Source: Deroplatys truncata (Eukaryota; Arthropoda; Insecta; Mantodea; Mantidae). Taken from it: a DNA stretch of 64,000 bases. The notes below the pieces were generated by a model, which was not told the DNA's origin, did no database searches, and saw only the letters and a list, made by a program, of their open reading frames with translations. The DNA lies in NCBI GenBank assembly GCA_030765065.1, contig CM060975.1, forward strand, positions 105,668,094-105,732,093. Reading direction: 5' to 3'. Shown piece by piece: positions 40,401-52,400 of this stretch. The translations under genes and the position numbers were made by a program. Numbering within the stretch: the first letter of the stretch is position 1; every line of letters starts with the position of its first letter.

Positions 40401-43400
40401 ATCAGACCATAGAAAATACAGAGAGAGCCAAAAAACTAAAAACTGGCTTTGCAGTGTTTTTCCTGGCTGTGTCCTTGGAGCTTGTTTATGTCTGCCGCTA
40501 TCATAGAAAGGCGCGGGTGAAATCATACAACATTTTTAAAACTACTTTTAAAGGCTTTACTTACGAAATTTATGAAAGGAGATGCTGAAACTGGCCACCG
40601 TCGTTGTCCATATATTTTTGGCACCTCTTTAGAAAACTATCCATCATTCGCCATAGTTTACGTTGAGAAATGCTGGCAATTTCCTGGCAGATATTTTGTT
40701 TCAATTCTTCCAAGGTGTGTGGGTTTGTCTTGTACACTTTGTTTTAAGTTACCCCAGAGATAGAAATATCAGGGGTTAGGCCGGGTGACAGAGGGGGCCA
40801 CAAATCTCTACTAATAATTCTGTTCTCAAATGCACTTTCAATTGTTCTCATTGAAATATTGGCTGTAAAAGCTGTTGGAGAGTCTTGTTGAAAAAAGGCA
40901 AAATCACGCTCCCTGTCTGTTAATTCTCTAAAAAAGCGGGAAAAATTGTATTCACATATGTACAGGTGTCAACTATTAACTTAGTTATTGCGAGTTATTT
41001 ATTATTTTGTTCTGTACTTAGTCACAAAGTATATTATGGCTCAGTATATGTTTTCTACTGCACAGTGTGCATTTTGTTATGATTCATGTGTGTTAACTCA
41101 GTCAGCTTGCCAAGTGAAAGTACAATTTGCAGAAAGATTTCCAGGTGTAAATGTTCCAGGCCGTACAAGAATTCATGAGCTTTACAATAAATTTCAGTAC
41201 ACAGGAAGTGTTCAGGCTAAGAAAACTAAAAGATGGCAAAAGAGTTATATGGCCAATTTTTTTTTCGAGTCAATAGTTGAGGCCTGTGCATACAAGAGTA
41301 CAATTTTGCCCCCCCTTTTTTTAGAGAATTAACAGACAGAGTGTGACTTTGCCTTTTTTCAACAAGACTCTGCAACAGCTCATACGGACAATATTTCAAT
41401 GAGAACAATTGAAAGTGTTTGAGGAAGAATTATTAGTAGAGATTTGTGGCCCTCTCGGTCCCCCAACCTAATCCCCTGCGATTTCTATCTCTGGGGTAAG
41501 TTCAAAGTGTACAAGACAAACCCACACACCCTGGAAGAATTAAAACAAAATATCCACCGGAAATTGCCAGCATTTCTCAACATGAACTATGGTGAGTAAT
41601 GGATTGTTTCCTAGAGGTGTCAAAAATATATGCACAAAGACGGTGGCCAGTTTCAGCATCTCCTTTCATAAAGTTGGTAAGTAAAGCCTTTAAAAATAGT
41701 TTTAAAAACATTGTATGGTTTCATCCGTGCCTTTCTATGATAGCGGCAGATGGCAATGAGCGCCGAAGATGCGGACAGGAAAAACACAGCGCAACTAGTT
41801 CGTAGTTTTTTGGTTCTCCCTGTACTATTGAAACTAGTAGGTCCTGTAGTTTCTAAATTTCTCCAGGTTAAGCCTTACATTGTGTGTGTATGATCTGATG
41901 TTATTATACTAACATACAATACAGATTTGCAGGGTTCCTGTCATACATTGGCTATCAAGTGAGATTGATGGAAAAGTTGTTAGATCAGAGACTCCATACA
42001 AATTAATGCTTTACTGGCAAATAAAATTAATAAACAATACTACGATTTTTCTTTCAGTCCAGTTTATACACTTAACCACTCTGAAACATACTTTGCATTT
42101 GTTAGCAAAGAAATCTTAAACAAGAATATGTGAATTTAAGCCAAGCCCATTCAGACCTTTACTTCAGACATGCCCGTGTTATTAAAAATTTAAACAAACT
42201 AGTCTACTTATATCATACATTGCTATATATTACATAACTTCAATTCGATTAACTAATGAAATATTAGTAAGAGTAATTTTGAATGTGTAGTATGTATATT
42301 CTGCAGGGTACAAAAATGATGTGGAGAATTTTCAAAAGATCCACCTTTTTTTAGTGGAAGGGGGGAATTGGGAATAAAATATTGATTTATGTTACGTGAA
42401 GAATCGTTTTAGCAAATAGTATATTGAAATGGTTAAACCAAAGCAAACACCTCCATCAACTTGTTACAGGATTATAGTGTGCTGTTATTGTACTCTTTGA
42501 CAAAAATGTTGTCCTGCGTGCGCATCTCTAGTTACTGAGGTTGCAGGTTCAAACCTGACAGAGGATGGATTTTTTCGAGCGTAAAAATCCTTAGTATGGC
42601 TTCCTTCAGAAGGGAAGTAGAGCCGGTGGTGCTGTGTCATAGATTTAAGCATGTAAAAGAACCTCAAGCCTGATACTATTTAGCCTCTGAGCTAAATTTC
42701 CAGTCTTTCATGCCCAATATAGAATGGGACACTAAGAACTGTAGTGCTTAAACAGTGTGATAATTAAACTCAATTTAATTTTTTGGACCAAAATACATCG
42801 TTTTACTAACCACTTATTGTTCTTTCATGCTTCCTGTTCCCATTTAAAGCAATTGGTATTTGATTATTTCTGAAGTAATAAGAATAGCCCAAACCATAAT
42901 TTTCTGTTCAGCATTCTACAGCATTGTTCTTAGAGATTTGGTAATATGACTCGATAGCATGCACCCTATTAACTTTTAGCGTGGCAACCCAAGTTGGGCA
43001 CAGGCCTATTGCTAGACTGCCACATCATCTACTCCTTTTTGTGCAGGGTAGAGGGGGAGTAACGGGGTGATATGTGGTCAGTAAATATAGTTACATTTAA
43101 TTTATACTTTGTGAAAATTTTTTTGGTACAATTTTAATTAACATGTTGTGAAAACGTATTCTTTTTTCAACCTTTTTAGACATGGTCACCAAATTGGAAT
43201 AAGAATCAAAGGTATACAATGCATTTAGAGCTCTGGCTTGATCACATCTTATTCATAATTTCTGCGAATCATCCTACCTGTGAGAATCTTGCACTACAAG
43301 GTTGGCATGTACATCAACATTTAACAGTTTCTTATTTTGCTACTTTCCTGATCGTTACTATATGGTTTCTTAATATGCATATTCTTTACTGATACGAGGA

Positions 43401-46400
43401 AGATTTAAATCATAAGCAAAGTAAACTTTCATGCATGCTAAAGCTAATCCTAGCACTAAAAATAAATTGGCACCTTACCAATAGCCATAGGGTAACGCAT
43501 AAGATGTCCCAGATCATATAGCAACCACAGTAGCTCTTGCTGCAGCAGAGCTACTTCTATTGCATCACTTGTTGCGCTTAAACTTGGATTAATTGCTGAA
43601 ACTAAAGCAGCCACTTCCATAGGTCTTGTACAAATAACCGGACAACCATTAACATAGAGCCAGGACCTTGACCCGATGCCTGGTCCAACTGGCTGACCGC
43701 GTTTGTCCTCATTGCCTTTTCCTGCAAGAAAATAATCCATCTTGATTCAATTCAGTTCACTGTGTTTAAATAAAAAATGCAAGTAATGTGTTGGATATTC
43801 AGAGAGGTTCTTTTGGAAGTGTTTTCGTTCCAAACTTATTCCTTTTCTGACATGTTTTTGTTTTTCTTTTTTCTAAAATAGTTTAACCAAAGTGTTGCTA
43901 AGATACACATTCTGTAATAAATTGGATGGCTTTGCATGCCAAAATAAATAATATCACCTATGAAGTAAGTTAATCGCTTAATTCTTAACATTTTGGTGAC
44001 TGTGACAGCACGGACTACGTTTTTCCGGTACATTATATTTGAAACATGGAACAACTAGTGCATCAAAGAGGAGCTACTTGTGCAACTTTTACAAGAGCTT
44101 TAAATAAGTTGCAAGAGACTCTTGAAGCATCTGACACGGAGAAAATTATCTGCAAGTCTCTTATAATTTACTAGAAGAAAGTGCTGTGGAATTTCAAGTG
44201 TTGGACGCTAATATCTACTGCTGGGAGATGAAAAGGCTGACCTTGACATTGAAGTGACAGCAGCCAAAGATTATCATGATAAGTTCTTGGATATGAAAGC
44301 CAGAACCTCACAGATACTTACTTGTGGTCACAGCAAGTGAAGTGTAACCAATGAGAGACACCAAAGTGATAATAAATTTAAACTGTTGAAGCTGGAATCA
44401 TGGAAATTCGGAGACAAGTTAAAGAATGATTGACATTCTGGACTAAGTTTCAAAAGATAGATCAGGATGTTGATATAGCACATGAAGATAAGTTCCAGTA
44501 TTTGATTCAGGCCACAGTTCAGGGATTAAGAGTTACAAACATTGTAGAGTTTTGCCGTTACAGCAGAAAACTAGCCAAAAGCTGCAATTAGTTTGAAGTC
44601 AAGATTTACAGGTTGAAGTTTATATTGTCGAGCCATGAATCAAAAGAAAACGTGGTTTTAGCAAAGCTGTACGATAAACTTGAGTCATATTTGACAGCCT
44701 TAAAACACTAGGTGTCACAACAGATAAATGCTTCGCAATGCTATTTCCTTTGATAGAATCATGTTTTCCAGAAGAGTTTTTAAAACCTTGGCATAGAGTG
44801 CTAATAGGGGAAAAATGAAGGACCCCAAGGAAAGACTTATTAAAAAGAATTTCTCTTGGCTTAACTAGTTTTAATATGGAAACTAGTGTAAACAATTCAA
44901 GCATTAAGAACAAATCTACAACCAAATTCTATTCTAAAGAGAATGCCTATATTTTCTACAACAGCAGGACTATTATCAGCATCAGAAAGTAGAAGAGCAT
45001 GCATTTTTTGTGACAAATTTCACAGCACTTCCAAGTTTTATTGCTGTTTAACGCATGAGTATAGCAGAGAAACACAGAGTTCTAAAACAGAAAGGTTGTT
45101 GCTTTGAAACTGGGAGATGTAGCTAAGAAGTGCCGAGCTATACTGAAGTGTTAAGTTTGTGGAAATCGCTATGTTACATTGATATGCAATGAGCTAAAAT
45201 CTCAAAATGACCTACCTTCCAAGTCAGACACACAAAATATGACCCTACAAATCTTTCTCATAATCCTAAGGCTCTGCTACAAACATTGAGGGTGAAACTT
45301 GATCTGTTAAGATGTAGCCGAAAACATGTATGTTCCACATTGGCAAGAAACTGATACACTGTTTGTTTGGGAGCATAAATACTGAGAGACACAAACACAA
45401 ATGTTATCAGATAACATTAAGAAATTTATATGATACTTTTGCCTGTAATTTTATTGTATTTGAACACTCTATTATTTGTGACACAGTTTCTTCTGTAGAA
45501 AATGGATCATCAATGGCAGGATTGAAGAATAGAATAGAATATTTATTTGTACCAAACACCAAACAAAAATTTTATATACATACTTACATTCTAGTAAAAA
45601 CTGAGTCCAATTTTTCTTCCTTTTAATAGCTGCATTGGTTTCTTGGCTTTATTTGTTAATTGGCAATGCACTTATGGCACCAAATATTTTATACTGTGTT
45701 ATAATATTATTTGCATTGTAATATTACTTATTTGATATTAACTTTGGTTTCACTTTTAATTGCTCCAGCTATTTATAAAAAAAAATATAACTCAGCAGTT
45801 GAGCACGTACCTCCTGGCAGGGTGTATAACTTGTAAGATGCTATGTTTGTTAGTGTAACTTGTAGAAATAATAATAACGGAAGTAAACTTTTCACGTTGC
45901 TAATTGTTATTGAACTGTTATCTTAATATGCTTTACACATAAACTGGTTGTTGCTCAAATGTTATGTGCGTAAGTTCAATAAACTGTTGTTTATACTTAA
46001 AGAATCCGTTTATATTAGCTTGGCCCGAAATTTTATAAGTATCAGCTCAATACTGCTAATAATTATTACTTGCACATAATAAACATTCTGAAAACTCCTC
46101 GTAGTATGAACTCATAAATGTTGCACTTTAATTCTCTTTCCTGTATCACTCGCTGTAAATAAATGTATTATTATTATGACTACATCTCGTACCAACCTTC
46201 CACACTGAGTACTGCACTGGAATTGATTTCCTAACAGTTACAACAATATTAGCGTGACTTCGCTTCTCACACATATACAACATTTGAAATTCAGGTTGCT
46301 TGCTTCCGACTGGCTTTCCCATCTTACAACACCTATATTGAAATATACATAGTTTAAAATACATGTTTATAAATATTCTTAATACTTTATAGCTTCCAAA

Positions 46401-49400
46401 AGTTCTTTGGAAAATAACCTGTATATTTTGATCTACTTGTTTTACCTAATTCTAAAGCCCTCCATATTTCTACTACATACAACACTTTTGATCCTACCAA
46501 TGCTTCATACATCATTTCCAACCGTTTAACAATTTCCAATTTGCAGCGAAAATAATTACTTATCCTTAATCCTGTCATAGCAGCTTCATCCTACCATGTG
46601 CTTCCCATTCACCATTGAGGCAGTATTTGTAATACCTGAATAATTTCAATTGTATTATATAATAAGTAAATTCAATAACAGCCCGCCTTAAAACAATATG
46701 TATGTAACAGTCATTGCATATGCTTATTATTATTGTAAACATGTTTAATAATGTTATGTGAATACATTACATACTTTAATAATGCGATAATAATGAGGTA
46801 ACCTTATGGCAATAATGAGTTTGAATGTTACTAGTCATGATTAGAGCAACGATAATGGAAATTCTGTAACAGTTTAAAATTAGCCAATCAACAGCAAAGA
46901 AAAGCTTTAAGTAAAATGCAGATAATCTATTGGACTAGAATTAGCCAATCAGAGACTTGAAATACCGAAGCTTATGGGTTTAATGGTTGAAATAATGTTC
47001 AGTTGCTGGCAAACCTTGGTAGTGACCAGATGGAAGATGTGTTCTCTACAGAAATATTACGTGTGAATCGTAAAATATGTCTACGCGTTAGCTAAGTGAA
47101 AGTATTAAAGAATCTCACATCTTTTAAAAAGTGTAGTGCTTTATTAAAATGTGCAAAGGATAAAATAAAAAGAAGAGAATTTAAAAATTTAAAATTTGTG
47201 TATGTCTACAATTATTGTTGTACTGCACCCTGCCTAAGAGAAATGTGACTCTACAAACATTACTGAAGCAGCCGAGGCAAAATTCAAACATAAATAATAT
47301 ATAGACGCAGTTTTAATAACAAAGTTAAATATTATAGTGTAAAACTTGGAGTGTAACAACAAAAACACATCTTTAAATCAGCTTCTCATATGTAGCAGCA
47401 TATTGCGTAATAACAGTAACTATTACGTAATCAACAACTTCAAACCGATGCCCAAAGCGTGTTGCAAACTTCTTAAACAAAGTAAACTTCATGAAACAAT
47501 ACTTCAAGTTAGCTTCCCAAGCAAGAAGTTAATAATTTACGCAACATTACTACTACAAGTTGGCTCCCATACGTGGGGCAATTAAACTAAAGCAGCACAA
47601 AAGAAACTATAAAAACTTTCTCACCACTACTATTTGATTTTACTCCTAAAAATCAAATTCCTTTACTACCTCTAACTGTTGTCCATTCACATACCATCGT
47701 TGAATCTTTTCTTAGTTTTTCTTTTTTTTTTTTTGGAAACATAACTTCTGATTTATTTGCACTTACTCGAATTCCCCATTCTAAACAGGATTTGAGTATT
47801 TCGCTAACTGCTCTTAGCAAGCCTATTGCAGTTATAGCTCCTACCATTAGGTCATCTGCAAACAGCAGTCCTAGTATCTCCTTGTTCATTAAGATAGGGT
47901 ACTGCCCAATAGAATTGAAGAAGAAAGGTGTTTCTCTGACTGATGTTGGCTACTTATGATTCCATAGTGATCTTTTAGGAGCTGACATCATAGGGAGACT
48001 GCTGACTGGTTACCATGAAGAATTATCATCAGGGCTTGTTGCATTAGAAACTCGTTTGGGCTGGACACTTACGGGAGGTAGCTGGATTTAATATTGCCAT
48101 GACATGACATCCTTATTTATTGAGGAGGCAAATCTTTCAGACCTTTGGAAATTAGAGCAAATAGGAATTACTGACGTGAATAACATATACTGACTAAAAA
48201 CACTCTTTGAATGGTGCAAATTAATAATCAAGGATGATATGTTTGCCCTGGCTTGAATGGCATCCACCTCTTTGTGACAATAAGTATCTAGCTATAACGA
48301 GATTTGAGAGAACATTAAAGAAGCCTGAATCCAATAACCTTTTCGAGGATTATGATGTCTTGCAACAATAGTTGAAAAAAAGGGATCGAAGAGGTTTCAG
48401 TAGAAGTCGATTGGTACAGCTATTACTTATGAAGTGTGTCAAAAAAGTATTGAACCTTATTTTTTCCAAGTAAAATGAAGCACAGGAGACTTCCTTTGGT
48501 GGAGATGTTGAGAGGGCATTCATGCTCAGTCGTGAATTTTTTTTCCCGACCACAAAAAGTATCAGTCACTGGCAGTGGCCTACGAGTGAAGATGTGTAGT
48601 GAGCAGTCGTCAGATTTCAGAACTTGAGCAGCAATATAGCATCAAATTTTGCCAAAAGCTTGGCAATACCCAAGTGGAAACTATATGCAAGATTCAACAG
48701 GCTTTCAGGGCCAATGTCATGAGCACCTCATGGATAAAGGAGTGGTACAATTGATTTAAAGATAGCCATACATCAGTAGACAGTGTACCACGTTCAGGAA
48801 GGCCCTCAACAAGCTGAAAAAATCAATGTCATTGAGCAAGTGCAAGCTCTGGTCTTGCAGGGCTGTTGAATCACAGTCCGAGAACTTGCGAACAAGATAG
48901 GGGTAAGCATTGGATTGGTATATTCCATTTTGACCACGGATTTGGGCATGAGGAGAGTGTCTGCAAAATTTGTACCAAAGCTCCTAACAATGGAGCAGAA
49001 GCAATAGCGTCTGGACATTGCACAGGACATGCTGGCCAATACAAAGAGCAACCCAAACTTTCTGAACACGTGATCACAGGTGATGAGAAATGAGTTTATG
49101 GCTATGACCCAGAAAACAAGACACAGTCACAATGGCAACATCCATCAATTCCGAGGCCAAAAAAAGCACACCAGGTCTGCAGCAAAGCAAAGGTCATGTT
49201 GACTTTTTCTTTGACCCCATGTTGCGGTGCATCATGAGCATGCACACAAGGCCAAACCATCACAAAGGATAACTACTAGGAAGTCCTCTGTCACCTTCAT
49301 GATACTGTGCAGCACAAACAACCAGATCTGTGGGCAGTAAAAACTTGGCAGCTCCATCATGGTAACATACCCACCCAATCTGTACATTTGATTTAGGCTT

Positions 49401-52400
49401 TCCTCGCCAACACATCATTCCTGTGGTTCGTCAGACTCCCTACTCATTCCACATGGCTTTGTGTGATTTTTGGCTATTTCCCAAGTTGAAAATGCTGCTG
49501 AAAGAGACCTGATTTGAGTCAAGAGAAGACATCACGTGGAATGCAACAGCCCGGTTGCAAACCATTCCAAAAACTGCATTCCAGAAGTGTTTCCAATTAT
49601 GGTGGGAGTGTTGGGAGAAGTGTATGCATCACCAAGGAGACCACTTTGAAGGGATTAGCGTTTTGGACCTCCAAATCAATAAATATGCTTTGTCAACCAA
49701 AGGTTTGATACTTTTTGAATACATCTAATACCCTGTAGTAAAGGGCAGTAGCAGCACGACTAGAATTCGACCCGTATTTGATGCATCTGTCAAGAGCTCT
49801 AAATCAGCATTCTTTGAACCAGTGGTTGGATAGTGGCTCGAACTTCCATGAGCTGATACCAGATATTTTTTTCTTAGGTTTAGACAGAAGAGATTTGGTG
49901 TAATTACTGACATCAACAGGCATTCCTTCAGATCAGCATAAATATGACAGAAAATTAATGTTTCCTTTGGTGGGATAAAAACTGCAGCTTGTGAAGGTTT
50001 ATTGTCACACTTGGGTAGTCACCTGCAGTTCTTTCCTATTAGGGGCTTGTATTACATTCTCCAGTTAAAAGCTGAGGTTTTCTAACTTGTAGTTATTGCT
50101 ACCTGTTGGTTAAACGGAATGTCCCATATTACGAATGCAAGGTAACTGTAGGGTAGTTAATTTGGAGTTTGATAGCATTCTGGTATGGTTGGCAACATTT
50201 TCGTGTGCGATTTCATGCCACCCAGGTGAAACTTTTAACATTAGAGCTTTAAAATAAGATTTCTGCTGTAATTTTCTTGAGTTTGCCATCTGATTTCTTG
50301 AATAATAAAATGTAAAGTTTCTATTAAATTAGTTACAGGAATTTCATTATTAATATGGATTGTTTCTGATGGCTGGATGCATCCAGGAACGTAATAAAGC
50401 ATACTTGTTAACATTAAGATTTGTATAGGTTAGGCAGTGGCACATTTTTAAGGGTTATGCTGTTAGTCTCGTTTGCAATGGAATAGGTTAAGTGCATTTC
50501 GATATGTTTAAAAAAGAATGATTTGCCATTAATATAGTTCTTGGAGAAAGTGTAAAATAGGATAGCTATACATGTAGCATAGTTTGAAAATAAGTTAGAG
50601 CATTTTGGAGTACTGGATTATGTGGGCCTTCATTCTCAATATGATTTAGGTTAATGGAAAAACAGATTTTACATATAAGAACACGTGATAGCGGAGAATG
50701 CTGGAGTCTCTCTTGATTCTAACATATGCTAACATGTATTGAATTATTGCTGTTAAAACATTTGAAACGGTTTAGAGCAGGAATGAAATGGTTTATATAC
50801 CTGATACTTTAGTATCATACTTATTTTATTTCTGCCAGGTGCTTGATGGCATGGAGATGTTAGGCATACAACTTACTCCAGTACACTGAAATTTATGACG
50901 GTTACATTTAAGAAACAATTTTAACAAATGTGTGAGTTAAAAAAAGACAATAAACTCAGGAAGAGATTGTGATACTGTTACAAATTATTACAGAACATAA
51001 GTGTGATAGAAAATAGAGCCATAGTGCAATTTTTGTTAACCTGAATCATTTCCCAGCTTCCTCATTCCTCTCTTATGATTTATTTTTCCGAGATCTTATT
51101 CCTATTATGTAAATAATATCTGAGCATTCATCTTGGCATCGCCACAAAAGCAATAATGTACGACTTTTGCTAGAATAAACATTTCAGAATATTAAATAAA
51201 ATATAGGTTTCACTAATTAATTTTAAATCGGAAGACATAGTGAAAAGATCAAGTGTAATATATAGAAATGGTTGCAGATATACAATTTCACTAAAATAGG
51301 TTCAATACCTCAGAACTAGTTTCAAGGAATCACTTCCTCATCGTCAGCTGATTGCAACTGGTTGGCTTTCCTCTGATGGTTATAGATGTCGCGTTGTCCC
51401 TCTAGTGGTGGTTCTACAAGTTTCGTAATCAAATTTTTGTCCATAGGGATGTTGAAATTCATTAACCTTGGACGAAATTTCCAAAGAAATATTTTCTCCC
51501 AAATATTTAATTCCGTAGATTTTTGTGCCTGCTTGATAAGTGATACTGTGTCCTCAATTTCATGTCCCTGTATCCAAAAATGTGCTGCAACTACGGATTT
51601 TTCTTCTTCCCTGGATTTGATGTTTTGAAAATGTACCTTAAGCCTCGTTTCTATGTTACGCTTAGTTTGACCAATATAGATTTGTTCACAATTGTTGCAA
51701 TCAATTCTGTAAATCCCGGATTTTTTATGAGCTGGCATTTTTTTCTTTTTGGTTTGCATTTATGAGGAATTTTATGCTGAATTTATTTTCGGGGACGAGT
51801 GCCACATTGATATCATTGAAAATTTTCTTGAATTTGTTATGTGCCCATGGGTGAAATGTGACTTTTTTGTATGTCGGCTTTTGTTTGTGTGGTTTGAGGG
51901 TTGTATTTTCTTTTATCATTTTTTGTTGCCTGAATTTTTTGATTAACCTATCCACCATATCTGTTTTGTAGCCATTTTTTCTAGCTGTTTTTAAGATTTC
52001 TTTCTTTGGAAATTTCGTCCAAGGTTAATGAATTTCGACATCCTATGGACAACAATTTGATTACGAAACTTGTAGAACCACCACTAGAGGGACGAGACAT
52101 CTATAACTATCAGAGGAAAGCCAAACAGTTGCAATCAGCTGACGATGAGGAAGTGATTCCTCGAAACTAGTTCTGAGGTATTGAACCTATTTTAGTGAAA
52201 TTGTATATTTGCAACCATTTCTATATATTACATAGGTTTCACTGTTAACATGCTCTGTGTAGTGTGAATTAGGTTTATTAATAAATGTTTATGTTTAGAA
52301 GAAAAACTCCACAAACAAGCAAAAACTGGAAAGCCTATGTTAAGTAGGATTTTGCCATTAGTATACTCTTGTAGATTAGTGTGGAAATATGTTGGATGAT

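Larger units (their letters stand above)
45330..48429 (+). pseudogene. BEL/Pao protease and adjoining region, split by a LINE
   Basis: The left piece (45330-45529) reads [48 protein letters not shown]. The right piece (47914-48429) reads KKGVSLTDV, then [37 protein letters not shown], and near 48240 [25 protein letters not shown], in broken frames. These are consecutive segments of the Pao protease/linker region. The LINE between them is flanked by attgaagaa duplications (45521-45529, 47914-47922). Confidence 0.82.
51215..52231 (-). mobile_element. Penelope-like retroelement (5'-truncated) with inverted terminal repeats
   Basis: 12-bp duplications ataggtttcact lie at 51203-51214 and 52232-52243. 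Both ends carry inverted copies of one ~230-bp segment (51254-51488 and ~52000-52231), which includes the 3' end of the ORF. An extra 39-bp extension (51215-51253) exists on the left only. Inverted terminal segments plus a short one-sided tail are known Penelope hallmarks (family knowledge). The ORF lies in the middle on the minus strand. Confidence 0.9.
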
